Translations under genes and position numbers: made by a program
From: Sedimentisphaerales bacterium
GTDB lineage: Bacteria > Planctomycetota > Phycisphaerae > Sedimentisphaerales > SG8-4
Length of the DNA: 45,713 nucleotides
Direction: 5' to 3'
Assembly (NCBI GenBank): GCA_016928975.1
Contig: JAFGJR010000157.1
Coordinates: 1-45,713, forward strand
Part shown: positions 8,809 through 18,158 of the stretch, in pieces
Position numbering within the stretch: position 1 is the stretch's first letter
How the letters are laid out: each line of letters opens with the position of its first letter
The notes under the pieces: model-generated
Database searches by the model: none
The model's input: the letters and a program-made list of their open reading frames with translations, nothing else
What the model was told of the DNA's origin: nothing

Positions 8809-11382
8809 ATGAACCGTGAACAGGCAGAAAAACTACTGGCCGCGATGATCTTCGACGATCTCGACGAGGCCTCCAAGGCCGAGCTTGCGGCCTACTTGCA
8901 GACCGACGATGAGCTGCGGGACCGCCTGGCCGATATGCGCATGGCCGTCAAGCTCGCCAGCGATGCTGTGAACGAAGGCCCGGTCCCGGTCCTGAGTGCG
9001 CCTCGATTGGAGCAACTGAGACAACTCACCGGGACCAGCAAGACACGGCCGCGAATCCTCATCATGCACCGCTGGCTGTCGGTCGCGGCGGTCCTTGCGT
9101 TTGGCGTGGTGCTGGTCGGACTGCTCATGGTCGTGCCAGGGAATTTTGGAGGGGTACGCACGCAAACTGTCGCATTGAAGCGAGCGTCCAAACAGCGTCA
9201 ACTCGACTTTCAAGCATTGTTGAGCGATACCTCTTCAAGGGCGGATGGCTACGCCTTGAACCCGGAGGACAGGCAAGCTCGCCTGAGCGTCCTGGATGGC
9301 GACGTAACGACCAACAATGGTGCAGGGGAAATCGTGAACGGCGCCATGATTCGCAACATGCTGAGGTCCGACGGGGCGGGTCTCGGCGTGCTTGGAAAAG
9401 AACTGTCGGCCGCACAGCCCGCGCCCCCCTTGGGGGCTCCGCAGAACGCCGACCGCACGGCAGAGCTGCTCAGGCAACTCAATCGAGGGACAAGTGAGCG
9501 GAGAGTGGCGACCTCGCCAACGAGCTGGCTCCAAGCGGGTCCGCCGGCTTCGACCCCGGCGCCTGCGCAAGGGAAGGAGCCCATGGTGGTGACACAATCA
9601 GGCGGCGGTATTTGGCTTCGGGACGACACGAAGATGGTGGCCGCCGCGCCGTCTGGCGGGGTCGGGGGGACAGTCACCTATGGCTGGAGCGGCCTGGTCA
9701 CACCACAGAAAGCGGCGGAACCGATCGTTACTGTGAGTCCGGCGGACTCCGTGGTGGCCTCCGATGAGAAGCCAACGACGATCTCCGGCGCCATTGACTT
9801 TCGTGAGTCGAACAAGCGTGTTCCTGTCCTGGGGGACAAGCCGGTTGTCGGCCAGCTCTTTGAAGGAAGGGCATTGGAGGTCGAGCAGAGTCCGAGCTCC
9901 AGAAGCCTTGGCGAGCTGCACGCTCAAGAGGAGTCTTCCGTCACATCGCGGATTCCGGAGGGGGAGGAGGCCGGTGCGCCTTCGCCGTCGCACTTCCGTG
10001 TGGTTGCAGTCAATCGGTGGGTGATGACGGATCGCGACCCTCAGTCCACCTTTGCTTTGGACGTGGATACGGCCTCGTACGCCTTGTGCCGGCGCTTCAT
10101 TCGCAGCGGGTTCCTGCCGCCGATCGGGGCGGTCCGGATGGAAGAGTTCATCAACGCGTTCGACTACGCCTATCCGCAGCGGGACAATGCGACGTTTGCC
10201 GTGTACGCGGAAGGGGCGCGATCGCCGTTCGCGGTCGAAGGTCAGGACCTGACGCTGCTGAAGATCGCGGTCAAGGCGCGCACGGTAGGCCGCGACCAGC
10301 GCCGGGCTGCGCATCTGGTCTTCGTGGTGGATGCCTCTGCGTCGATGGGACAGCCGGACCGGCTGCCGCACGTGCAATCGGCGTTGAGTCTGCTGGTGGA
10401 CAAGCTCTCGGAAGGCGACAGCGTCACGCTGATCACCTGTGCCAACGAAGCTCGTCTGCACTTGGAGTCCGTGCCTGCCCGGCAGAAGGACGCAATTCGC
10501 CAGGCCATCGAAGCGATTCAACCATCGGGACCCACGAATCTCATGGCAGGGTTGCGGCTCGGATACGCGATGGCCCGCAAGGCCTTCGTCGCCGGCCGGA
10601 TCAATCAGGTGGTGCTCTGTTCGGACGGCGTGGCCAATGTCGGTCAAACGGAGGCCGACGCGGTGCTCCAGGAAGTGGCCCAGGACCGCAGGCAGGGCAT
10701 CAGTCTGACCTGTGTAGGCGTCGGGTATGGAGCCTACAATGACGCCTTCCTGGAGACCCTGGCCGACCGGGGAGATGGTCGCTACGTGTTCCTCGACTCG
10801 TCGCCGCAAGCACGCGACGTGCTCGTCGACCAGTTGGCCGCGACGTTGCAGACGGTGGCGCGCGACGCGCGCATCCAGGTCGAGTTCAACCCCGCTCGGG
10901 TGCGGCGATACCGATTGATCGGCTACGAGAATCGGGACATCGAGGACCAGCGGTTCCGCGACGACACCGTCGACGCCGGCGAGGTTGGATCGGGCCAGTG
11001 CTCGACCGCCCTGTATGAGTTGGAGTTGATCGCTCCGGTTGCGAAGGAGGAGGCCGACGACCTCGGGACCGTGTTCGTGCGGTATCGCAACGCGGAGACA
11101 GATCAGGTCGAGGAGATTTCCAGACCATTGCCGGGCTCCATCCTTCGGCGGCAATCCGTCGAGGACAATCCACGGTTCTTCCTGGCCGCCGGCGCAGCAC
11201 GGTTTGCGGAGTGGCTGCGTCAATCCGAACACGCCCGGCATACGACCCTGGCGGATGTGCAGCGCGTGCTCGACCAGGTCGGTGCGGCCCTGCCGCTGGA
11301 TCAGGACGTCCAGGATCTGGCGTCACTGGCGCATCAAGCCGAGAACCTGCCCAGGGCGCCTGATGCCGCGTCACAACCTTGA
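8809..11382 (+). CDS. Membrane-anchored vWA protein (YfbK-like) with anti-sigma-like N-terminus
   Basis: This 857-residue protein starts with a short acidic helical domain (M-N-R-E-Q-A-E-K-L-L-A-A) resembling the N-terminal part of anti-sigma factors, but no His/Cys zinc motif is seen. One membrane helix follows at about residues 88-112. A low-complexity linker contains V-P-V-L-G-D-K-P-V-V-G-Q-L-F (residues 338-351), a motif characteristic of secretins. From about residue 405 it matches the YfbK family, with T-F-A-L-D-V-D-T-A-S-Y, then a vWA domain with an intact metal site: Asp508, Ser510, Ser512, Thr576 and Asp606. The DUF3520-type tail follows. The start has an AGGAG about 6 bases upstream. 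Being downstream of the ECF gene, it probably controls that sigma factor and senses the envelope through its vWA domain; this is inference. Confidence 0.88.
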   Translation: MNREQAEKLLAAMIFDDLDEASKAELAAYLQTDDELRDRLADMRMAVKLASDAVNEGPVPVLSAPRLEQLRQLTGTSKTRPRILIMHRWLSVAAVLAFGVVLVGLLMVVPGNFGGVRTQTVALKRASKQRQLDFQALLSDTSSRADGYALNPEDRQARLSVLDGDVTTNNGAGEIVNGAMIRNMLRSDGAGLGVLGKELSAAQPAPPLGAPQNADRTAELLRQLNRGTSERRVATSPTSWLQAGPPASTPAPAQGKEPMVVTQSGGGIWLRDDTKMVAAAPSGGVGGTVTYGWSGLVTPQKAAEPIVTVSPADSVVASDEKPTTISGAIDFRESNKRVPVLGDKPVVGQLFEGRALEVEQSPSSRSLGELHAQEESSVTSRIPEGEEAGAPSPSHFRVVAVNRWVMTDRDPQSTFALDVDTASYALCRRFIRSGFLPPIGAVRMEEFINAFDYAYPQRDNATFAVYAEGARSPFAVEGQDLTLLKIAVKARTVGRDQRRAAHLVFVVDASASMGQPDRLPHVQSALSLLVDKLSEGDSVTLITCANEARLHLESVPARQKDAIRQAIEAIQPSGPTNLMAGLRLGYAMARKAFVAGRINQVVLCSDGVANVGQTEADAVLQEVAQDRRQGISLTCVGVGYGAYNDAFLETLADRGDGRYVFLDSSPQARDVLVDQLAATLQTVARDARIQVEFNPARVRRYRLIGYENRDIEDQRFRDDTVDAGEVGSGQCSTALYELELIAPVAKEEADDLGTVFVRYRNAETDQVEEISRPLPGSILRRQSVEDNPRFFLAAGAARFAEWLRQSEHARHTTLADVQRVLDQVGAALPLDQDVQDLASLAHQAENLPRAPDAASQP

Positions 11383-11522
11383 CGTCGAGAGACCTGGCAT
11401 AGCCGATTTTACACGGGTTTTACACCTCGCGGATTCACTCGTGATGTATTATCTGGGTAGAGGTGCTTTCATTTGGCAATGGTGCGCATGAGCTTGGAAA
11501 GGGCACGACCGTGGGGAACAAT

Positions 11523-14500
11523 ATGCGATTCCTTCTGACTACCTGGATGTACGCGGCCGCCGTCGTGGGAGCTGCGGCAGAGGCGCCGTCCTCTGCGGAT
11601 TCGTCCGCTGGTATCGAGATCGATCAAGTCCAGATTACCTGTCGGATCGACGGCCGTCAGTTGGCCGTGACGACAGGATTTGAGGCGAAGACGAAGCAGC
11701 CATCATGCCGGATGCGTCTGATCCAGGGCGACGTAGTGCTGGAGAAGCTCGATCCGTCCCTTGCCGGAATGCCGTTGGCCTATGATCCCAACGACAGGGC
11801 GTACTACGTCACTTGGCCCGAGCCGGGCCGGCATCGCGTGGACGCGACCTTCATGGCGCAGAGCGTGACGGAGCCGAACGGTCCATGGCGTCGGGCAAGC
11901 CTCCAGGTGCCGGGTGGCCGAGTGCGTCAGATTCGCCTGGTGGCCAGCCAGGGCGACCTCGAAGTCGAGTTGCCCGGAGCGCTGCGCGTGGAGCGTCACG
12001 TCGATCAGGGTCAGTTGATCGTGGAGGCGCTGCTGGGTCCGCGTGAGCCGCTGACGATCCGATGGAAGCCGCAGGTGCAGTTGGCCGACGCAAAGCTCGT
12101 GTTGTCGAGCCGGGCCACTACGGTGGTCGACGTGCGTGCGGGCCTCGTGCAGATCGATGCGCTCTTTGATTTCGAGGTTGCGCAAGGCCGGATCGAGTCG
12201 CTGACCTTCAACGTGCCTGCCGGCTTGAGCGTCACGGGCGTGCAAGGGTCGTTCATCCGCACGTGGGTCCTCGGTGATGCGGCGGATGCGGTTCGGCCGC
12301 TTCGCGTCGAGCTCAGTCGTGCCCAGGACAGAGACTACTGCCTGCTGATCCATGCGGAAAGCGGCATTGGCGGCCTGCCGTCGCTCGTGGAGGTCCCGGC
12401 CATCGAGCCAACCGGCGACATCCGTGCCAGCGGGCACCTTGCGGTAGGGACCAACAGCGCGCTGCAATTGGTGGTGCAGGAGTCTTCCGGGTTGACCCAG
12501 GTTGATGCCGCCGCGTTCCCGCGCGTCCAGACCCAGGAGGCTCAGGTCCGGCCGCTTCCTCAGGGCAAGGCGTTCTTCTACACCTATGCCGGGAGTCACT
12601 ACCGGTTGCGTCTGAGGGTCGATGACATCGTGCCCACCTACGAAGTGGCCGGCCGCGTGACCGCCAGGGTCAAGGAGGACGATCTGGTCGTGGACGCGGA
12701 ACTGGAGCTCGACGTGCGGGATGCTCCTGTCCGCCAGTTGGAGATTGCGGCGCCGGCCGGCCTGGTCGTCGCGGCGGTGGACGGCAACCAGGTGAGCGAC
12801 TACCACGTCCCGGAATCGTCGGCGGGCGGTGCGTCTGCCCCGGTCCGCGTGGTCTTCAAAGAACCTGTGATCGGCCGGGCCTTGCTGCATCTGCGCCTGG
12901 AGCTGGGACGGGGCCCGCTGGGGGAGCCATGCAGGATCCCTGCCCTCCGAGTCGTGGGAGCCAAGACGCAGCGCGGCTACGTGGTGATCGCGGCCGAGCC
13001 CGGAATCGAAATCGATCCGCCACAGGTCCAGAATCTGCGAGAAGTTCACACTGCCTCCGTCCCCATGCGCGTTGCCCAGGCGCAATACGCATATCGCTTC
13101 CGCGAGGCGGACTGGACGCTGAATCTGCTGGCGCGGCGCAAGCCCGCCGAGGTCCGGGCGGAGGTCTTCCATCTCCAGTCGATCGGCGAGGCGCTGGCCT
13201 ATGGGTCGGCGGTAATCAACTACGTCATCACCGGCTCGCCCCTGGATGAATTGAGCTTTCGTCTGCCCGAGAGTTTCGAGAATGTGGAGTTCGTGGGCCG
13301 GGATGTCCGCCGGTGGGTCCGCCAGGACGGCGTGTGGGTGGCCAAGCTCACTCGCAAAGTCCTGGGGGATTACAGCCTGGCGGTGACGTACACGCAACGA
13401 CATGGTCCGGGCAAGCCCATCCAGCTCGGTGCCCTCGTCGCCGACGGGGTCCAGACCCAGACGGGCTACGTCGTCGTGACCAGCCATCTCGATCTGAGGC
13501 TGCAACTGACGTCCGATCAGCCTGCCGGCCAGGCGGGATTGCTGCCCATCGCCCTCGATGAGCTGCCGAGCGACTACCGCCTTCTCACGAGCAGTCCGAT
13601 TCTGGCCGCCTACAAGTACGTCGCGGAGCCTCACACCGCGATGTTGACGATCGATCCCTACGAGCGGAGCGAGCTGCTGCCCGTGGTCGTAGATATCGCC
13701 GACCTCCAGACGAAGCTGGCGATCCGACCGGATGGGCGGATCGAATCGGTGACGACCGTACGATACAAAGTCAAGAACGCCACCGGCCAGTTCCTGGCTT
13801 TGACCATGCCTGCTGATGCACGAGTCTGGTCCGTCTCGCAGGTCGAGCCGGCGCGAGAAGAACGAGGGCGAGATACCCTCGCCACGGAAGAGCGATCGAT
13901 TCGCCTGGCGGCCTCTCACGACCGGGACAGCGGACGACTGCTGGTTCCGCTTCGTCGTCAAGCCAATCCGAATGACCCGGCGACCATCGAGTTGGAATAC
14001 GGCCAGGTGCACCAGAGCGACTCCTTGTGGACGCGCACGGTGGACCTGACTGCGCCTCGCTGCGCAGTGCCTAACGCCTACGCAGACTGGCAGATCATCG
14101 TCCCCGACCGATGGGCGATCCTCCCGGCCGGCGGCAACATGCAGGCTCAGCCCCGGCCACAAGCGCGCCCGGGGCTGGCGGAGTTGGCCGACCGTGTCAT
14201 CCGTCTGTGGGAACGAGCCCTCGAACATATGGTTGAGAACGATGCGTTCTTGGTCTTCGGCGCGGCGGCGGCGATACTCGTGGTAGTGGCTGCGATCTTC
14301 AGACGACGCTGGATGCCCGAGCTGATCGTACTCGCTGCGCTGCTCCTGGCGGCTGCGGTTGGCATCGTGGCTGCAACGGGACGGCTGGCTCTCCCGGAGC
14401 CGTTGACTTCGCTGAGCTGCACGCAGGCGGTCAGCGTGGACGCCAGTCACGCCCTTGGAGTGAGCGTGAAGCTGGTCCCCGCCTGGCGTCAGGCGGTCCG

Positions 14501-17500
14501 GCTCTCGGATTGCGTTGGCGTGGCTGTGGTCGTCATCGTGGCTCTGGCCCTGGCTCTCGCGTCGCGACGGCTGCGAAAGGCCGGTCTGCTGGCGATAGCG
14601 GTAGCGCTGGTGTACCTCGCGGCGAAGGTGCCGGTCACATGGCCTGTGTTGGCAGCCCTGGGGACGTGGGGGCTGCCGGCGATCGCAGCGGTCTGGTTTG
14701 CGTATCGCTCGTGGCGGGTGCGGCCGGCCGCCGTGCGGGCTCTGGCGGTGACATTGATCCTGATCGTCGTGTGCATGACCGGCGGCTGCTCTGCGCTGGA
14801 CCTTGGCTCTCGCTCCTTGGCTGGACGCAGCGGGATAGAGCGGGTCGAGTGTTCCCTGTCCGCCGGCTCGGATAACATGGAACTGAGGTACGACATGCGA
14901 ATCGTCGCCGACCGGCCGTCCCGGTTCCCGATCGTCGATGAGTCAGCCGTGCTGGTCTCGTCTGCCAGGTGCGGCGCCCACGTGAGCCTGCGTACGGAGA
15001 ATGGCCAGCACGTCGTACAGGTGGACAGGCCCGGCACATATGATGTAGAGGCTGTGTTCCTTGCGCCCCTGCCGGCGGCAGGGGAGGATCAGCAGCGGCG
15101 GTTCGAACTGGCCCTGCCTTTGGCGTTGACCAATCGCGTGACTCTGGCGGTCCCCGACGCCAATGTGCTGGTCGAAGCTCCGCAGGCCGTCTTGCTGACG
15201 AGCCGACAGCGGGAAGGACAAACGCAGGTCGAAGCGATGTTCGCACCGGGCCGGCCCGTCGTATTCGCCTGGCGTCCCCTGGAGCGTCAGGCGGCAAGGG
15301 AAGAGGTTCGCTTCTACGCACAGGACGTCGCCCTAGCCAGCGCGACGGCTGGTCTGTTGCAGGTCTTCCACGAAGTCCGCTTGCAGATTGCGCAAGGCCA
15401 GGTGGACCGGCTGACGCTGGACGTTCCGCCGGGCCAGACGGTGACCTCGGTCAGCGGGCCGCAGGTCGGCGCCTGGCGCTTCGACCTGGTCGGCCATCGT
15501 CTGGATGTCCTGCTCAGCCAGCCGGTGACGGGGTCCTACGCGGTGACTCTGGTCATGCAGTCGGCCAATGCCGCCGTGCCGTATGACGTGCGCCTGGAGC
15601 CGCTGGTGGTGCAGCAGGCCCAGGAGCAGCACAGCGTGATGGGTCTGGCCGCCGAGCCGTCTGTTTACGTTCAACTCGAACGGCATCCGCCCGCGATGAA
15701 CGTTCAGGACTACGTGCGTGAAGCCGGCAAGCTGGTCAAGATCGTGCCCGGCCTTGCGGTCGAGCAGATCGACCAGGCCTTCCGGTTCGAGTCGCCGGGG
15801 AGCGCGGTGACCGGTCGCGTGCAGGCCGTGCCCAGCGAGATCCGCAGCCAGGAAAGCGCCCGATTCAACGTCGAGGACGACCGGCTGGTCTACAACAGCC
15901 AGTGGGAGATCGAGATCGCCAAGGCGGGTCGATTCGATGTGGACCTGCTCATGCCCGACGATTTCGACATCGACGCTCTGGAGGCCCAGGAGGTTAGCCA
16001 CTGGGACGAGTCCACGGAGGCTGGCCAGCGCCGCGTGAAGATCCACTTCAAGCACAGGCTGACCGGGTCCGTCCGACTGAACGTGGCGTTGAGTCGGGCG
16101 ATTGCGGATATCCCGGATCGCCTGTTCGCGCCTCGTGTGACGGTGGTGGGGGGGCTCAAGCATGCGGGGTACCTCGTGATCGGATCGGAGCAGGGCGTTC
16201 GCGTCTCTGTGGCATCCCGCCAGGGCGTGAGCGAGATCAATCCCGTGGAACTGGGCCACGCCGGCCAGGGCCTTCTGGCGTTCCAGTTCCTGCGGCCCGA
16301 CTGGCAGCTTCAACTGGTGACCGAGCGGATCCAGGCACGAGTCACGGTGCAGAGTCTGCACGTAGCCAAGGTGACGGATGGTCTGGTGCGTCACGAGCAC
16401 GCACTGCGCTATCGGCTGTACCACGCGGGGACCAAGGCGTTTGCGCTGGCGTTGCCTCTGGAGGCCGTGGGGGTGACCATCACCGGCCCCGGCATCGCGC
16501 GGCGTGAGCAATCGGGTCCAGGACAGTGGCGCGTGGAACTGGCGGACAAGGTGTACGACCGCCCCTACCTGATGCACGTGAGCTACGAAACCCGGTACGA
16601 CCCAACGGACGGGAACGTTCCTTTGGCGCCGGCTCGATGCTTGGATGCGGACCTCCAGCAGGGGTACACAGCCGTGTTCGCCACGGATCGCATGGAGCTG
16701 GCAGTTGCCTCTGTTGATGCGGCCCTGCGTCCGGCCGACGCACGGAGCGTTCCAGACTACTTTGGAGCCGGCGATCTCTCCGGCGCCGCCATGTGCTTTC
16801 GCAGCGCGTCGGTGGAGACGCAGAATCTTGCGTCCCTGCGCGTGCGGGCCAGGCGGCATGCCGCCGCCGACCAGATCGGCGCGGAAGTTCTCAAGACCGA
16901 CGTCGTCTCCGTCGTCACGACCGGCGGCGGGACGATCAACCGGGTGGTGCTGCGGCTGCGCGTGGGCAGTCAGCGTCACTTGCAGACGATCCTACCGGCC
17001 GGGGCGGCCATCTGGTCTGTGACCGTGGATGGCCAGGCGGTTCAGCCCTCCGTTCGCACCACGGCGGACGGGCACAGCGCGTTGCTCGTGCCCCTGCCGC
17101 AGCAGGCGTCGGATGACGTCCAGATGGACATGGTGTACGTGGGGGACATCTCGCCCAGTTCGAGCTTGTCACGGAGCGGCTTCTCCTGGCCCGGCCGTCA
17201 CGCGCTGTCCGGGCCGCGCTTCGATCTGCCACTTAAGAACATCACATGGCAGGTCTACCTCCCGCAGAACTTCACCTACAGCGATTTCGGTGGCACGATC
17301 GCCGTCGATCCGCGGGGCATTGAGGCCGCCGGGGTCCTGCGCTATGACTTGCAGACCTACCAACGGCAGATTCTGGAGGTCAACCGGCAAAACGAGCTAG
17401 TGGCCCAGCAGCAGCAGAGCCTCGCTCGCGATCTCGCGCAGAGGGGACAACAAGCTGCCGCTCGCCAGGCCCTGACCAAGGGATACAACTTCTCGGTGAG

Positions 17501-18158
17501 CAACATGGCTTTGAATGAGGACATCCGCGTGGATCTGGACAATCTCGTGAGGCAGCAGGCGAAAGCCGGATTGATCAATGCCCGAGGCCGCCTGCGCCAG
17601 CAGATGGGCCTCGAAGGGGTCGGGGATCAGGGGTCAGGGGTCGGTAACCTGACCCCTGACCTCAGCGCGCAGCAGGTCCAGCGCGTAGAGACGCAAGATC
17701 TTGCGTCTCTACTGCCTCAGGCGGACAGCGAGAACCTGGAGCTGATCACCCGCCGGATTCTCCAGACGCAGGCGGCGGCCCAGGCCTCCGTGTCGCAGAT
17801 CCAGGTGACCATGCCTGTCTGCGGCCAGGTGTGGCGGTTCGACAGTCCCTTGCAGGTGGAGCCGGCGTCGGAAATGGCGGTGACCTTCACCGCCCGGCCG
17901 CAACGCTGGGCCCGCATGGACCCAAGCCTCGCCTACGGACCCGCCCTGTTTGCAGGACTCCTCGCCTGCGGTGCCATCCTCGCGCGCATCCGAACCACAT
18001 GGGATCGTCTGGCTCGTGGCAGGGCCCAGGCCTCGTCCCTGCCCATCTCCGCTGGTAGAGACGCAAGATTTTGCGTCTCTACAGGGCTCCCTCCCACGAG
18101 TCCTGACAACAGGGACGACCCTAACAACAGCCGTATCTCGACGGATGAGCTGCTCTAA
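11523..18158 (+). CDS. Giant 2,211-residue envelope protein built of two related halves
   Basis: I do not recognise a named family. The protein begins with a signal peptide (M-R-F-L-L-T-T-W-M) and is otherwise mostly beta-rich extracytoplasmic sequence. About six hydrophobic segments occupy residues about 905-1095, and the last ends in the lipobox-like T-G-G-C (Cys1089). The regions before and after match each other: residues about 200-250 (A-G-L-V-Q, V-A-Q-G-R-I-E-S-L-T-F-N-V-P-A-G) pair with about 1269-1320 (A-G-L-L-Q, I-A-Q-G-Q-V-D-R-L-T-L-D-V-P-P-G), and about 513-560 pair with about 1572-1615, each offset by about 1,060-1,070 residues. A further hydrophobic stretch lies near the C-terminus (about nt 17936-17990). 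The ATG at 11523 follows GGGGA and precedes the signal peptide. Five short palindromic repeats lie inside the frame. It follows the sigma and vWA genes and is likely their target or partner. Confidence 0.85.
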   Translation: MRFLLTTWMYAAAVVGAAAEAPSSADSSAGIEIDQVQITCRIDGRQLAVTTGFEAKTKQPSCRMRLIQGDVVLEKLDPSLAGMPLAYDPNDRAYYVTWPEPGRHRVDATFMAQSVTEPNGPWRRASLQVPGGRVRQIRLVASQGDLEVELPGALRVERHVDQGQLIVEALLGPREPLTIRWKPQVQLADAKLVLSSRATTVVDVRAGLVQIDALFDFEVAQGRIESLTFNVPAGLSVTGVQGSFIRTWVLGDAADAVRPLRVELSRAQDRDYCLLIHAESGIGGLPSLVEVPAIEPTGDIRASGHLAVGTNSALQLVVQESSGLTQVDAAAFPRVQTQEAQVRPLPQGKAFFYTYAGSHYRLRLRVDDIVPTYEVAGRVTARVKEDDLVVDAELELDVRDAPVRQLEIAAPAGLVVAAVDGNQVSDYHVPESSAGGASAPVRVVFKEPVIGRALLHLRLELGRGPLGEPCRIPALRVVGAKTQRGYVVIAAEPGIEIDPPQVQNLREVHTASVPMRVAQAQYAYRFREADWTLNLLARRKPAEVRAEVFHLQSIGEALAYGSAVINYVITGSPLDELSFRLPESFENVEFVGRDVRRWVRQDGVWVAKLTRKVLGDYSLAVTYTQRHGPGKPIQLGALVADGVQTQTGYVVVTSHLDLRLQLTSDQPAGQAGLLPIALDELPSDYRLLTSSPILAAYKYVAEPHTAMLTIDPYERSELLPVVVDIADLQTKLAIRPDGRIESVTTVRYKVKNATGQFLALTMPADARVWSVSQVEPAREERGRDTLATEERSIRLAASHDRDSGRLLVPLRRQANPNDPATIELEYGQVHQSDSLWTRTVDLTAPRCAVPNAYADWQIIVPDRWAILPAGGNMQAQPRPQARPGLAELADRVIRLWERALEHMVENDAFLVFGAAAAILVVVAAIFRRRWMPELIVLAALLLAAAVGIVAATGRLALPEPLTSLSCTQAVSVDASHALGVSVKLVPAWRQAVRLSDCVGVAVVVIVALALALASRRLRKAGLLAIAVALVYLAAKVPVTWPVLAALGTWGLPAIAAVWFAYRSWRVRPAAVRALAVTLILIVVCMTGGCSALDLGSRSLAGRSGIERVECSLSAGSDNMELRYDMRIVADRPSRFPIVDESAVLVSSARCGAHVSLRTENGQHVVQVDRPGTYDVEAVFLAPLPAAGEDQQRRFELALPLALTNRVTLAVPDANVLVEAPQAVLLTSRQREGQTQVEAMFAPGRPVVFAWRPLERQAAREEVRFYAQDVALASATAGLLQVFHEVRLQIAQGQVDRLTLDVPPGQTVTSVSGPQVGAWRFDLVGHRLDVLLSQPVTGSYAVTLVMQSANAAVPYDVRLEPLVVQQAQEQHSVMGLAAEPSVYVQLERHPPAMNVQDYVREAGKLVKIVPGLAVEQIDQAFRFESPGSAVTGRVQAVPSEIRSQESARFNVEDDRLVYNSQWEIEIAKAGRFDVDLLMPDDFDIDALEAQEVSHWDESTEAGQRRVKIHFKHRLTGSVRLNVALSRAIADIPDRLFAPRVTVVGGLKHAGYLVIGSEQGVRVSVASRQGVSEINPVELGHAGQGLLAFQFLRPDWQLQLVTERIQARVTVQSLHVAKVTDGLVRHEHALRYRLYHAGTKAFALALPLEAVGVTITGPGIARREQSGPGQWRVELADKVYDRPYLMHVSYETRYDPTDGNVPLAPARCLDADLQQGYTAVFATDRMELAVASVDAALRPADARSVPDYFGAGDLSGAAMCFRSASVETQNLASLRVRARRHAAADQIGAEVLKTDVVSVVTTGGGTINRVVLRLRVGSQRHLQTILPAGAAIWSVTVDGQAVQPSVRTTADGHSALLVPLPQQASDDVQMDMVYVGDISPSSSLSRSGFSWPGRHALSGPRFDLPLKNITWQVYLPQNFTYSDFGGTIAVDPRGIEAAGVLRYDLQTYQRQILEVNRQNELVAQQQQSLARDLAQRGQQAAARQALTKGYNFSVSNMALNEDIRVDLDNLVRQQAKAGLINARGRLRQQMGLEGVGDQGSGVGNLTPDLSAQQVQRVETQDLASLLPQADSENLELITRRILQTQAAAQASVSQIQVTMPVCGQVWRFDSPLQVEPASEMAVTFTARPQRWARMDPSLAYGPALFAGLLACGAILARIRTTWDRLARGRAQASSLPISAGRDARFCVSTGLPPTSPDNRDDPNNSRISTDELL
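13863..13886. repeat. In-frame GAGGGCGAGA-type palindrome in the giant gene
   Basis: CGAGGGCGAGATACCCTCG followed by CCACG is a short inverted repeat (GAGGG/CCCTC) nearly identical to the GAGGGCGAGACGCCCTC units inside hdrA at 40218-40298. It encodes the segment R-G-R-D-T-L-A-T, parallel to G-R-D-A-L-A-T at the other locus. Confidence 0.55.
16812..16839. repeat. In-frame copy of the 28-bp GAGACGCA palindrome (diverged)
   Basis: GTGGAGACGCAG followed by AATC and TTGCGTCCCTGC is a diverged copy of the 28-bp palindrome seen at 17685 and 18055. It is read as V-E-T-Q-N-L-A-S-L in the giant protein, the same frame as the copy at 17685. Confidence 0.75.
17627..17659. repeat. GGGTCAGG hairpin repeat inside the giant gene
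   Basis: TCAGGGGTCAGG (17627-17638) pairs perfectly with CCTGACCCCTGA (17648-17659) around a 9-base loop. It is translated as part of a Gly-rich insert (G-V-G-D-Q-G-S-G-V-G-N-L-T-P-D). A related GGTCAGGGATC-type repeat forms the end of the acyltransferase gene at 19486-19545. Confidence 0.75.
17685..17712. repeat. Perfect 28-bp palindrome inside the giant gene
   Basis: GTAGAGACGCAAGA and TCTTGCGTCTCTAC form a perfect 14+14 palindrome. It lies 25 bases after the GGGTCAGG repeat and reads V-E-T-Q-D-L-A-S-L in the frame of the giant protein. Confidence 0.92.
18055..18082. repeat. Second 28-bp palindrome near the 3' end of the giant gene
   Basis: The arms GTAGAGACGCAA and TTGCGTCTCTAC flank a GATT centre. 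Here the element is read in a different frame from the copies at 16812 and 17685, giving D-A-R-F-C-V-S-T near the C-terminus of the giant protein. Confidence 0.92.

Noticed and set aside
9598..11241. A 547-codon open frame antisense to the vWA gene
   Set aside because: The plus-strand vWA domain with complete metal-site residues is clearly the coding strand.
11703..14450. A 915-codon open frame antisense to the giant envelope gene
   Set aside because: It is rich in Arg, His, Gln and Asp with no domain or membrane pattern, as expected for the complement of a GC-rich gene; the plus-strand frame has a signal peptide and internal homology.
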